A stretch of 64,000 bases of DNA from Tricholomella constricta (GCA_013368375.1 JAACJP010000003.1:868001-932000); one strand, 5' to 3'; positions 54,001 to 64,000 are shown, counted from the first letter of the stretch. The notes: a model not told the origin generated them from the sequence alone. Numbers and translations: made by a program.

Positions 54001-57000
54001 TCAGTCCAGACGGGAATGAGATGATGGCATCAACTGTGCAATGCATGTTAGTGAAGGGCCTCAACGGTAGTGTGTTAACTCTCACAGGGCCCAGCGTTTC
54101 CGATATCGCCCTTCAACTTTGTGTCTGCGGTGTGCGTAAGCCATATAACTCTTGATTCATTTTTTCATAACTCACCGAAAGCAGTTTGCTTGGGATTTGT
54201 AATGAGAACATTTGAGATCCTGAATGAAATTGGTAGGAAAACTAGCCAGATGGGAAGAAGACATGTAAACACACCCTAAAGAAGAGCCTCCGACAATTTG
54301 TTGAACGATGGGGTGCGCAAGGACGGGCAGGATAAATTCGAGGCTATCATCGGTCACGGTTGGTACGCTCGTCTGTATGTACTGCAGCGTAGTCTTGTAT
54401 TCGCCTATGGGCAGTAAATTAATAAATAGATAGTAATACCTCCGCTAGTTCTTACCAATCGTGACGTCTGCAGTCAACTCCACATCGGATTTCAATTTTT
54501 TGAACGCAGCATGCACGAAATTGGGCAGGTTGAATCCACTGTTACGAAAAGATGGGGAGGAACGGTCAATGTTTCCTCGATGTACTGAGGGTGGACGCTT
54601 ACGTGAATAAATTAGCTCTGCGCTTCAGCTTCGGGGGGTCGCCGGTGATCGAAAGGTATCTGATGCCACCGAGTTCGACGATCTCGTCGAGAGGATCAAC
54701 GTCGAGGCCAGCTTCGACTGCCAGTGCCCGAGTCAGCGTAAAGAGCGCTGCGGGGTCGAAGTTCATGTTCAAATCCAAGCTTGGCGACTGGGTCGTCGAT
54801 TTAGGTGCAGTCTTAAAGTCGGTGTTCGTTTCGATCGTACCCAGTGGAATGCCGAATGATTTGACTGTGGAGGAGATTCTAGTTATGTGAAGGGGCGAAC
54901 TGAACGGATTGACGAGAGAAACGGTAACATGACTGATGTTATTTTCTCGGCCCGTCGTCGACAGAACTTTAAATATATCAGAAAAAGTCATGATGAAGTA
55001 GGGGAACTCGTCTACCTTTAAGGGCAGCGGTGTCAAGCAAGCTCGTCTTTAAACCAGGCAGTGTGACGTCGATGTTCAGGGTCTTGAAAGCCTCAGCTAG
55101 TGATGCGACTTTTGTACTGCCATCGTATCCAGCTATCTGAAGTTGTACATCTGTATACAGACACTTAATGAAAATTTCCAATGAAAAAACGGTTTTTATA
55201 CCTTTTTTGCCAACGAAATCATTCAAGGTTTGAACGCCTTGAGGACTTTTATTGGCCTAGATGCATGGTTCGTTATTTCTTAATTTGAGTCCCTTGTTTT
55301 CCCCCTCACCTCAAAACTAGAGGTCGCACGGAAAGAGTTGTTCCCTCTTACAAGGGTAAGATTGGGGAGAAGGGCAGTGCCAAGCGCGACGCCCTCTCTG
55401 AACAGTTGCAGACCTTGAAATGAGAATGTATCAGGCGACCAGACAGAAAGAGAAGGGAATGAGAGGATACGTACTCAGATCGCCGGTTGCGAGGTCAAGG
55501 TTAGATGGGTTGAATATAGAAACTAGTTTGAAGTTAGTTCGATGTTTACGATCAAGTCGCTATATAGGAAGCCAACCATCAATTCCGAGGTTAATGCCGT
55601 CTTGACTTCCGCCCTCCACATCGACGCTATTGATTGTCGTCAAGCCTTTCAAGCCCTTCAAGCCCTTAAGCGTGGTTGACACGTTGACTTTGATTGGGTC
55701 CAAGGTTATTTGACCAATGCTCATATTTGCAACTGCGCGCGAACGACCAATAAGGCGGAACTCGGCACTTTCGAGGCTCGTCAAATCGGCGTCTTTGAGC
55801 GTTGAGTAAATTGTCGGTGATAAAGGAAGGTGAAACCCAAGACTCACTGAATTTCGAGAATGCTGCATGCTGTGCATCTGGGCAGCCCAGCTTTGTGTCG
55901 GAAATGGAGATGTTGATCGTCCCTTCAGTATTGACAGGGCTAAGGACCGTGATGGACGATCGGGACGCCCCCAGAGGCTACGATTCCGTCAATGTTCCTG
56001 ATTACAAGGTGGCTAAAGTAGAGACAAACCGTTGAAAGTCCAGCGACGTTTTTGCCATCGTTGGTCACAATGTTGAACTCGTTCTGAATCTGGTCGATAG
56101 CAAGGTCGAACCCGAAAGGCAATTCTAAAACATCCACGTTAAGCCGTGGACGCATCAAGAAAGCACTGAACATACGAAGCTTCGCTTGAACAGAGTCACT
56201 TTCGGCGCTAGGGGTCCAAGGTGAATTTTCCTCGAAATGAAGGCCTAAATTTCCAATAGTGATACTCCTGATTGGATCGATTGGATTGAACGCCTTGAAA
56301 GGGACGGCGAGTGCGAGTGACTGGAGGCCTTGACTGAGCCATGAAACAGTCGAGTTGTCCGTTTGTAGCGTGGACTGGCCGGTGGCGATGACACGCGAAT
56401 TATCACCGTTGAGATAATTAGTGAATAGCTGAGATAGAATCGCCAGGTCAGAAGATTCTGTCTTGCGCTCCAAAAATCCTTCGAGGGTAATGTCATTGGG
56501 TCCAGGAGTCTACGTTAGGCATCTCCGTCAGGCAACCGAGACAACGGCACCATGTAAAAGACCGATAAACCCACTATGACCGTGTTGGTGCCCCTCCCTA
56601 TCCCAAGTGGGACATCCTGGTAAGAAAGTGCAAAGACTACTGTGCCAAGATTGAGAGAAAAAGGGCTTTCGAGGCGATCAGGTATGGCTGGCGTATTGCT
56701 GACGAATGAAATACCTCTTGTTAATCAACTGGGTGACCGCTTTAAAGTTAATCCCTCCAGCTGGGTTATCGCTTGGGAGTTGCAAATCTTTCAGTATAAC
56801 ATTTCCGTCAAAGCTGTTGAAACCTAAGGAGATATCATCGTCAGAAAGATAATCTGGAATGATGACTACGCATACCATTTAACGTGAGCTTTTTGTCAAA
56901 CGAGATTCCTTTCGCCACAGGGAATTTGAGTGCTTGAACGCGGAGATTGGAACTTTGCAAGCGCCATGTAAAGTTTTGGGCCGTAATCAAATGGCCTGAA

Positions 57001-57825
57001 AATCGACCGAAAGCTTCTTCATCAATGATCGTGAAATCAGTCTTTTGGTCGATCAGCGCTCTCTTGTGTTTTGCTGAAAGCTTGTCCAGAGTCATCGTTC
57101 CAAGTGGGGTTTCCGTATCATCATCCTCGATCCAAGCGACGTTAACGGGTTCCAAGAACTCAATTGTTGCAGAAATGATGCCGGTATGCGTAACCTGAGA
57201 GGAAAATCGTATGAGAAGAGCATTCAATCGATGGCACAGGGACAACAGTACATTTCCTTGGAGTGACAACGAAAAGCTTTTGGAGGGCAACGTCAGAACT
57301 AAGCTTCACTGAGACGAAGTGCACGAACGTATTGTTTCGAGGTTCCGAGATGATTGCCACCTGGATGTCTAGTTGAGTCCGCTTCACCACCAACTGAACG
57401 ATCGCTCGGACGACGGGGAATAACATGACAAATAAAAGCGTGATGCCCAAGGGAATTAATATAATCTGAGAGATAATGAACCACCGTTTCTTGTAGAACG
57501 GCACGGGAGAGGCGTCAGCTGGGGGAGCAGACGGTTGATCCCATGGCGAAGCGGCTCCTGTCCCTATCCTCGTCTCCGGGCCAGCGCCTGCTGCTGCTGG
57601 CGCGACGCCTACCGGTGTGGTTTGCGCGAATCCGGTCCCTTCTGAAAATCGAGAACCGGCAGGGACAGCGGCATGGCCTTGAAATAAACGCGTGTTGGCA
57701 AGCGGAGGTAAGATATGAACATGTGTCGCACCTCTGAGTGATGCCTCAGAGTTCAGGCTCTGGGTGCTTCCATAATTCGCTCCTTGAATGCCACTGCTGC
57801 GTCGGGCAGGACGAAGTTCCTCCAT
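48033..57825 (-). CDS. Giant single-pass DUF3712/LEA-like repeat protein
   Basis: One gene of ~9.8 kb with dozens of short introns. I give its span and main coding blocks (57160-57825, 56841-57290, 55940-56473, 55560-55877, 54599-55036, 53768-54085, 53049-53363, 52504-53073, 51550-52089, 49923-50252, 49680-49904, 49047-49355, 48033-48641), not every junction. The cytosolic N-terminus (~112 aa) precedes one membrane segment (FIISQIILIPLGITLLFVML), then a long series of beta-rich LEA2-like domains. The module marker PS(D/N)(N/D)PAGGI recurs at ~56760, ~53520 and ~50440, and PFGF-(D/P/S)-L at ~56110, ~52930 and ~49810. The C-terminus is an Ala/Ser/Glu/Pro-rich low-complexity tail. Similar fungal proteins are vacuolar (yeast Tag1 is a small relative); the role here is unknown. 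Confidence 0.85.
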
Positions 57826-57858
57826 CGCCGCGTCTAGCGCTGCGAGTTAGCTTGTGAA

Positions 57859-57877
57859 GGGGGGGGGGGGGGGGGGG
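57859..57877 (+). repeat. G19 homopolymer before giant gene
   Basis: Nineteen consecutive G on the plus strand (C on the transcript strand), 34 bp upstream of the ATG at 57825, so in the 5' leader or core promoter of the giant gene. Length is subject to sequencing error. Confidence 0.9.
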
Positions 57878-58002
57878 AACACAAGCTCTAGACAGAAACA
57901 CGAGACAGAAGAAGAAGCTACGCGCGCGCGTCACTTGTATATGTATCCAACTGCCAAAAAATGCAGAGATGGCTCGGTTGACTCCACAGATCCGGGACGT
58001 CG

Positions 58003-58884
58003 GTGGAACGACACTGTAAGATTGGATCGCAGGAACACCGGGAAGCACATGGTCAATTCCGCGACATTCCAGTCACTGGCGGAATCCTTCTTGATGACCA
58101 GCGACTTGAAGAAGATCACGAGTCCATGAACATACGATTGGAGACATTCAAAGAATCAACAGCCAATATTATTCTCGGAAACGCCCTGATGATAGAGCTT
58201 AACCTAAACCTTGATACATCAGGAGTTCATTTCAGAAGGCCATTCCAGTCAATCGGAATGATCTTGCAATGTAGAATTCTCCACAATGGCACCCCATGGT
58301 GCCCCGTGGGGTATAAGGTACAGGTCTGTTGCACAAAATATCATGAGCATGGCACGAACGGAGTAAGACGGGAAACCTTTAATCAGCCTTTAATGCCGCA
58401 TCGATGTGCAGCCCATGTGGAACATAAGTATCCCACAAGAAGAACGTTGGAGTCTTGGAGATCTGACTTCGCGTCGGCTGCAGTTGTAGCTGTTTGCTCC
58501 AGCTTGGCTGCATCCATTCAAACAAATTTAGTATCGCCTTTTTTCCGCCGCGTCCTGTCATTCCCGTTGTGTTATGCTTCTGTAGCTGAACTGCACTTGC
58601 ATCGCTTGATCTCTCGAGCTATCGTTATCGTGCTCTCCGAGGCAGTCCTTTATTCTCGAACTTTCAGAATCATGCGCGTCTTGCTCCTTCCAAGGCACCT
58701 GTGTCATGATCTCACCCTGCGTTCCCTCGCCTATCAATTAGCGCTTCTCAGCAACTGTCTAAATACTGATAAGCTGTCGCGGAAACCGGGTTCTAATTTG
58801 CCTCAATCACATGCGGGCCGGACAGTAGGGTGCGACAGGTACGGTGCACCAGCTGTATCAGCCAGGATTTCAACTTCATACTGA
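58003..58884 (+). CDS. Orphan ORF, 293 aa, no family recognised
   Basis: A continuous plus-strand frame of 882 nt with no comparable frame on the opposite strand, so not an obvious shadow. The first half, e.g. GGILLDDQRLEEDHESMNIRLETF, has protein-like composition. The second half is Cys/Arg/Leu-rich and less convincing. An internal ATG at ~58126 is an alternative start. No splice structure, domain or signal peptide is evident. It could be a young gene, a relic, or chance. It lies head-to-head with the giant gene. Confidence 0.3.
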   Translation: MERHCKIGSQEHREAHGQFRDIPVTGGILLDDQRLEEDHESMNIRLETFKESTANIILGNALMIELNLNLDTSGVHFRRPFQSIGMILQCRILHNGTPWCPVGYKVQVCCTKYHEHGTNGVRRETFNQPLMPHRCAAHVEHKYPTRRTLESWRSDFASAAVVAVCSSLAASIQTNLVSPFFRRVLSFPLCYASVAELHLHRLISRAIVIVLSEAVLYSRTFRIMRVLLLPRHLCHDLTLRSLAYQLALLSNCLNTDKLSRKPGSNLPQSHAGRTVGCDRYGAPAVSARISTSY

Positions 58885-59603
58885 TCAATTTTTACATTCA
58901 ACCGGTAGCTCATTAGATAAAGTAGTGTTTGGACATAAGAAATTTACTTAGGCAATGCTGAGACCCCTATCCTCGAGCTCGTTGCGGAGATGTCAAACCA
59001 TTCGTGTTACTTCTCTTTGAGTTGGACTTCGTCGCCGACTGTCAGTGGGAGTGGGCAATGCCTGCGAAATATTGTCGGTATTTGGCCATGTTTGTTACCA
59101 CTGTAATCTCAATGTGAAGTGTCCGGTACACTTTCTGGGAGCTGCAACACCTCTTTGGCCATTGCTAACAAGCAGTTTACATCCTTTTTAAAATCTGTAC
59201 AAAGTGGTTGGAAAATTTATGAAAAATTTGGGCAGCAACAGGTGTCCTTATCATACATCCGAGCACTGGGGCCAGATACAAAAAATCGGCTCCAACCATT
59301 TTCTTAAGAATCGGGTCCAGATGCCCTTTTGAGCATGTTCCCAGTTCAAAACGCGTTATTTCACTTGGAAAGTGTACCTCGAGGGAAGGCCAATTGACGC
59401 GCTGATGTGGATTATGTAACACGCGCCAGACGCGTCCAAATGAGCGCGCCGTGACACCACATACATCAAATCTGGCAATTATACCCTTCCTAGGCAGATT
59501 TCCGCGAGGATAAATACTCTAGGTACTGTAACGCGTCCCACACTATGTGATAGTACCATTTTTCTAATAAATCTACTGCCTATTTGCTCAAAAAGCATGA
59601 ATT
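58885..59603. other. Gene-poor spacer with one arm of an inverted repeat
   Basis: About 720 bp without coding signal. It contains the left arm (59043-59063) of an inverted repeat whose right arm is at 59968-59988. Otherwise nothing recognised. Confidence 0.4.
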
Positions 59604-59988
59604 ATGGCTAGACCCAAGGAATATGGCAAATCCAAGCCCTCGAAGGCACAGAAGGCAGCCAGAAAGCAAAATCTAGCCTCAGCGAACACGTCACGGTCGA
59701 AGGAAAACATTCCCCACCCCTTATTCCCGCACCCAGCACACTAATCTCACATCTAATCTCACTTATCAATTTGCATATTCTACTGGTTCCACATTCAGAA
59801 TCTGATAGATATACAGCACCACATTTTAACTACCTCTATTGTACCCTAATAGATATTTCATGCAATCTACTTTCAATTTAGATGCTGAGGAGATGATACA
59901 CGAGGTTGGGGCGCGTCGGACAGAAATTCAGGTGGCGGTGCCGTTAGTCAGCGGCCGCGACCGCCAGAGGCATTGCCCACTCCCACTG
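59043..59988. repeat. 21-bp inverted repeat pair ~0.95 kb apart
   Basis: CAGTGGGAGTGGGCAATGCCT at 59043-59063 and its exact reverse complement at 59968-59988. The enclosed 904 bp include the small KENIP-type ORF. This could be the ends of a small or deleted DNA transposon; flanking target duplications were not identified. Confidence 0.6.
59604..59744 (+). CDS. Small basic ORF resembling transposon protein N-terminus
   Basis: 46 residues starting MARPKEYGKSKPSKAQKAARK and containing TSRSKENIPHP. A Lys/Arg/Ala-rich start followed by a (S)KENIP phrase is familiar from N-termini of transposon-linked proteins in Agaricomycetes. The ORF stops soon after, so this is likely a truncated remnant. It lies between the two arms of the 21-bp inverted repeat. 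Confidence 0.35.
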   Translation: MARPKEYGKSKPSKAQKAARKQNLASANTSRSKENIPHPLFPHPAH

Positions 59989-60504
59989 TCAGGTGGCCTG
60001 TGCGTGTGTAATATCACATTCAACAAACGAAGTCACGTGCATCTTTGACCGCGTTTCGTCTCAAGACGAAACACGCTTTGTTGAACAACATATGACTGGG
60101 TACAATTCTGGAGACTTCATCACAACCATTGGTAAGTTTCTGATAATTCATGTCATTGACTAATTACCACAGACTCTACCTCTATCCCCAGCCCCCGCGC
60201 CGCTGGCCTTGCCCTCTAGGACCGTTCGGCCGCTTTGCTCCACCAAATTCTTTACTCGGGGGCGCATTTTGGTGTGTGTTTCATTTGTGTATAGGCTGAG
60301 CTTTTGCACACCATACTCACTGCATCATACAGAACAGCACAGTGTGCCACGGAACCTCCCCGGTACTGTACGATACGCATGGCAAAATCTCTGTTGTTTG
60401 AACGCTCATGTCATCTCGCCGTCGCATGTTGTCTACACAAATTCTTGCTGCCAATACCATGAAGTGTCTACATCTCTATCATTCTTACCAGCCCATGCTC
60501 ATTC
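59745..60504. other. Spacer with nested hairpin, no gene
   Basis: About 760 bp without reliable coding signal. It contains the right inverted-repeat arm (59968-59988) and a nested palindrome at 60019-60084. Splice-like words (GTAAGTTTC, TACCACAG) occur near 60130-60172 but no coherent exons. Confidence 0.35.
60019..60084. repeat. Nested palindrome (hairpin)
   Basis: Outer arms TTCAACAAA / TTTGTTGAA (60019-60027 and 60076-60084) enclose inner arms GCGTTTCGTCT / AGACGAAAC with a short central loop. It could fold into a strong stem. Confidence 0.7.
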
Positions 60505-60712
60505 AGAATGTCCCCCTCTCCGTGATCAACGAACAAACACTACCGCTTCCGCATCGTCAACATGGCCTGCTCCGCCGCCTTCACCTTCGCCATCGACAAG
60601 CACAACCTCAAGGTCATCGAGGCCGACGGCGAATACACATGGCCCCTCATCGTCGACTCGCTCGAGATGTTCGCAGGGCAGCGGTACTCCGTCGTCGTTA
60701 ACGCCACGCAAG
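60505..60712 (+). pseudogene. Laccase (multicopper oxidase) domain-2 fragment
   Basis: VPLSVIN at ~60509-60529, then, in another frame, YRFRIVNMACSAAFTFAID followed by HNLKVIEADGEYTWPLIVDS and FAGQRYSVVVNA up to ~60710. This is the core of the second cupredoxin domain of fungal laccases. The frame changes between the two pieces, and the sequence then departs from the family. No copper-ligand domains 1 or 3 are present. It is a relic, not an active enzyme. Confidence 0.75.
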
Positions 60713-60837
60713 CCGCCCTGTGGGCTGAGAATGCTCTGGCTGATACAAAATTCACTGATCTTGCTAGGTGCTATAAGAATAAAGTTTGACAGCTAATTTA
60801 CCACACAGTACCGAAGGTCTTTTCCACACAGACTACA

Positions 60838-63230
60838 ATGGGTATCTGTTCTGAGTGTGGCACTAATTTTCCGAAGCTTTTCGATCCACTGTGCAAGAAG
60901 TGCATGAAGCGCCTTAGCGTCACTTCTGATGCTGAGCTTGCAGCGGCCGAGGTCAGTCCTGCATTTAATTCGGGTGAATTCCATCTAACCTTAGTTATCA
61001 AAGGCCATACCACAGTGTATCGAGTGTGGAGTAGTGTACCGATTCATGAAAAGAGACTTTTGTGGCGGGTGCGAACCAAAGGACCAGGGAGCGCAACGTA
61101 CGTCATGTGTCATGTTATTGCTTTTCCAAATACTCATTGTGCTCGACACTCAGGTGTCGATGTTGGGCAAAATATTTTAGACCGTGCAATTGAACATCAA
61201 GAGAGAGCGTCTGAGCACCGATTAAACCAGTCCGCGAACAGTCAGAACCCTGCCCTTCGAACTGCGACTCAAAACAAGGAACGTCTTCTCGCGCTGAAGA
61301 AACAAAGCAAAGCCGACACTGTCACGATCGAGATGTCGCTATTCATATTCCCAGCCAATGGGACCAAAGCTAAGAAGGTTCGCCGTTTCAACTTCACTGA
61401 CAATTATTGATGTGCTGACAACCCCGTAGACGCAGCTCTTACCCATTCTCAAGAGGTTTTATGGTTCCGATCCTACTCCCAGTGTTTTTCAGTATGCAAA
61501 GGTAGAGCTAAAGAAAGCGTTGCTTGCGTCGCCACCCTCCCAGCATCTTAATACAAGCATGTTAAATTTTGAAGAGTGAGCGACGTTTTGTTCACAACTT
61601 TTGATTATGTTCTCAATGTCAACCATCGCACTAGGCCTACCTTTGGTGTTGCCCTTGCAACGAAGGTCCACAATATCAACCCGGACGATGATCAGTTTCG
61701 CGGAACTGTCGAAAGAATGTTTAATCAACTCAGAAATGATGCAAAGCTGAGCGACACGGATATCAAAAGCAAGAACATCCCTCTTCGAGTCTTTGTATAT
61801 GAAGCCCATCGTGTAAGTCCTTGATTTTGACCACATTAGTTTCGGAACCTGATAATATCATCATAGGACTGGTCAGATGACGAAGATGAGCCTGCCGCTC
61901 ACGCCACCAGATCATCTATGCGCAGTAGTAGGGTAGCCTCTACAGCTCGTGCACCTGCCAAGCGCAAAGCGGCTTGCAGTAAGTTCACCTCTATTTTACT
62001 TGTACATACAATATTCTTACGTATCATGTCGGCCAGGTATCTCCTCTACCACTCAGTATACAAGCTCCTACCGTCCTCGAAAGGTGCCTGCTATTGTTTC
62101 CAATGAAGATTTGGAAATTAGATATGACCGTTACCAATTTACACCAACAACATTCACCGTTGATGAATTCGGCAACGTTGATGAGCATATCAGCATTGAA
62201 GAGCAGGCCATCAAAATTTCTCGTGATTGGAAACATAATGTGGGCGACAAACCCAAGGGCGGATACCTTGCAAAAGGACTGATGAAGTACGCCTTCCTTG
62301 TGAGTTTAGACTTATTCTCGTCAGATCGATGATTAATATTTTGGTATAGGGTCGCATGAAAGGAAAAATGTATGCTGTATTTCAGTGCAAGCCAGACAAT
62401 GTTACCGAATCTCAGAACTTGATTGATTTGACTGCGGAATTGCGCCTGCTGGCTCTTGGCCAATACTTTGCTGAATCATTCGCGGCGCGAGCAGCTTCCA
62501 AGTGCGTGGAGATACCAAGTAAGTATGTTTAATTCATATTGAGAATGTGAGAATTCATGACCCTCGACAGGTATACGATGGAACTTCCGCGACGCGTTTC
62601 TTGGAACAGTCACATCAGGCTTACTACCGCAGCCGACTGCAGGGGAGCAAGACTCCCGAAGCCTAACATTCAAGACATTTTTAGCTGCACCTCTTCTCAC
62701 CACAAGTGGCCTTTACACCGAACGCAAGTTCAGTGGATGTGACACGGCAGGGGACAATGTCGACTCAATTGGGCGCGCAATTGATGCTTTCGCACATCAT
62801 ATCCTGGTGGACACAGACGGAGGCCTCTTGATGACTGACTTGCAGGGTATGCTTTTTTTCGTGCGCTCATCACTTGTGCTTATATTGCATGTACCTCAGG
62901 TGTTATTGGCCCGGACAAAGAAGTCATTTTATTTGACCCTCAAGCACATTCGTGAGTAACGTCACCTGTATAGCGCTTTCTCTTCCGCTGACACAATAGT
63001 CTAGCTCCGGCCAAAATACAGGATTCTGGGATGGTGGGCGTAAGCGTATGCAGGAATGGTCCGAGGCACACAAGTGCAAGACACTCTGTAAACAGCTTGG
63101 TTTGAAGGGTGCCGTTGTCGATCTTCGGGATATACCAACAGATGTCACTCCTCAAGCCAGCACCTCCAGAAATCCACTTCGCATCGGGTTTCCCTCGCCA
63201 AAAAAAGAAGACGAACATTGTAGTTTGTAG
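60838..63230 (+). CDS. Alpha-type protein kinase with N-terminal zinc motifs, 613 aa
   Basis: Eleven exons: join(60838..60951,61016..61097,61154..61377,61430..61575,61635..61812,61867..61978,62037..62299,62350..62518,62571..62846,62900..62951,63005..63230). The N-terminus has paired Cys knuckles: MGICSECG..F.....LCKKC and CIECGVVYRFMKRDFCGGC. After a Lys-rich helical and Ser/Ala linker comes an atypical alpha-kinase (MHCK/EF2K) domain: GYLAKGLMKYAF, GKMYAVFQCK (likely ATP-binding Lys), AIDAFAHHILVDTDGGLLMTDLQGV (catalytic Asp), ILFDPQAHS and EAHKCKTLCKQLGL (zinc-binding His/Cys). Such kinases are expanded in mushrooms; substrates are unknown. All exon phases agree. It sits among transposon debris, which fits lineage-specific expansion. 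Confidence 0.88.
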
Positions 63231-63273
63231 GCTACGACAATTCGAGCAAATACAATTGTAAATTTTTTCGGTG

Positions 63274-63987
63274 CTACATAAGAGGAAGAAGTGACTGAAA
63301 AATGTTCCAAACATTGTCGAACGTCAATGAAGAAATATGGAGAGAGTCATAAGCGGCCTGGGCTCTGGCGGCATAATCAGCATGTACAAATTGAATTAAC
63401 TCTGCTCCTCCAATATCCTGCATAAGCTGCTGAACAACAGCAACATCCACTGGCTGAAGATAATTGGTGGCGCCGTACTTGTGGCAAAGTGAAATCGCAA
63501 TGTTTGGCGAAATACCAGAAGGAAGCTTCTTATTCTTATCAGCACGAACTGTGTGATCATTCATTGTCCGGCGGAAGGTGTCGAGCTCTTGTTGGATGAG
63601 CTTTGGCCAGAGCCACTGAACGAGCTCACTAGTTTCAAGAGATTGTTAAGCAAGGACATGCGGAGGAGACTCGAAAACTTACTATTGCTTGGGTATATTG
63701 GAATTGTAAATTGTACCTTGACCGACTTCCCAATATGCTCGGACATTATCGCCCCAATGAATCCGAAGCCGCATCCATCCTCGTTCGATAGTGATATTGT
63801 ATACACTTTTGAGGAACCGATGGGCAGGGCCAAACTCGACCACCTCCAGCTCAGGTGCAAAATGTTCGCTAAGTGAACTTGTTAGATGAGCAAATCTTTA
63901 ATACTTGAACTCACCGAAGCGCAGCTGCAAGCCCATATAGAAGTACGGTTTCAGATCCGCAGTCAGTGGTAGACTGAAGCGGCATGC
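63274..63987 (-). CDS. Transposon-type integrase-like protein, C-terminal part
   Basis: Three minus-strand exons: 63915..63987, 63683..63868 and 63274..63628; the 5' part lies beyond the right edge. The read-out STTDCGSETVLLYGLA, PAHRFLKSVYNITIERGWMRLRIHWGDN, ELVQWLWPKLIQQELDTFR and KLPSGISPNIA matches a repeated Agaricomycete family usually labelled integrase-core proteins (DDE-type). The final conserved phrase LTFDNVWNIFQSLLPLM gives a complete C-terminus. Whether it is part of a live transposon or a domesticated copy cannot be told from this piece. Confidence 0.75.
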
Positions 63988-64000
63988 CTGTCAGAAAATA

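Noticed and set aside
58287..58302. Short palindrome GGCACCCCATGGTGCC
   Set aside because: Single small palindrome without repeats or neighbouring signals; likely chance.
58379..58561. Minus-strand ORF opposite the 293-aa orphan ORF
   Set aside because: Only 60 codons and no recognisable motif.

Overview
This window is nuclear DNA from a filamentous basidiomycete, most likely an Agaricomycete (mushroom-forming fungus). Genes are broken by many 45-60 nt introns with GT-AG ends. The gene set includes an STE3-type pheromone receptor, a Pex24/dysferlin-domain protein, a giant DUF3712-like protein, an alpha-type kinase with an N-terminal zinc module, a laccase relic and basidiomycete-type transposon proteins. 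Exon models below were built by hand from splice motifs, reading phase and remembered family motifs. They were not checked against transcripts or databases.

Layout. 1-0.54 kb: edge of a retroelement gag-like ORF (minus). 0.95-3.1 kb: conserved-looking hypothetical protein (minus). 3.6-6.7 kb: a COG8/Dor1-like C-terminal piece and a low-complexity protein (minus). 7.3-12.3 kb: NAD kinase and queuosine-salvage protein QNG1 (minus). 12.7-19.9 kb: a nearly full-length LINE retrotransposon (plus), wedged into the promoter between QNG1 and AIM41. 19.9-47.8 kb: a compact housekeeping block in which strand almost strictly alternates: AIM41 (+), HRD1 (-), membrane-anchored amidohydrolase (+), RDH54/RAD54B (-), GEN1/YEN1 (+), QRI7 (-), HbrB TORC2 subunit (+), dynamitin (-), tRNA-Ser(GCT) (-), Ntn asparaginase (+), STE3 receptor (+), Pex24-domain protein (-), GPI18/PIG-V (+). 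48.0-57.8 kb: one giant membrane-anchored repeat protein (minus). 58-60.8 kb: gene-poor, with an orphan ORF, inverted repeats and a laccase relic. 60.8-63.2 kb: alpha-kinase (+). 63.3 kb to the edge: transposon-type integrase C-terminus (minus).

How genes relate. Six head-to-head pairs share short promoters. The most suggestive is RDH54/GEN1, two homologous-recombination enzymes (Rad54-type translocase and Holliday-junction resolvase) whose 248-bp shared promoter carries two MluI cell-cycle boxes. Three genes touch tRNA or mitochondrial decoding (QNG1 queuosine salvage, QRI7 mitochondrial t6A, AIM41 GatB/YqeY-like). GPI18 and HRD1 act in the ER, Pex24-like protein on peroxisomes/ER, HbrB in TORC2 and dynamitin in dynactin. 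The least described item is probably the giant gene, whose protein motifs recur every ~3.1-3.2 kb of genomic sequence.
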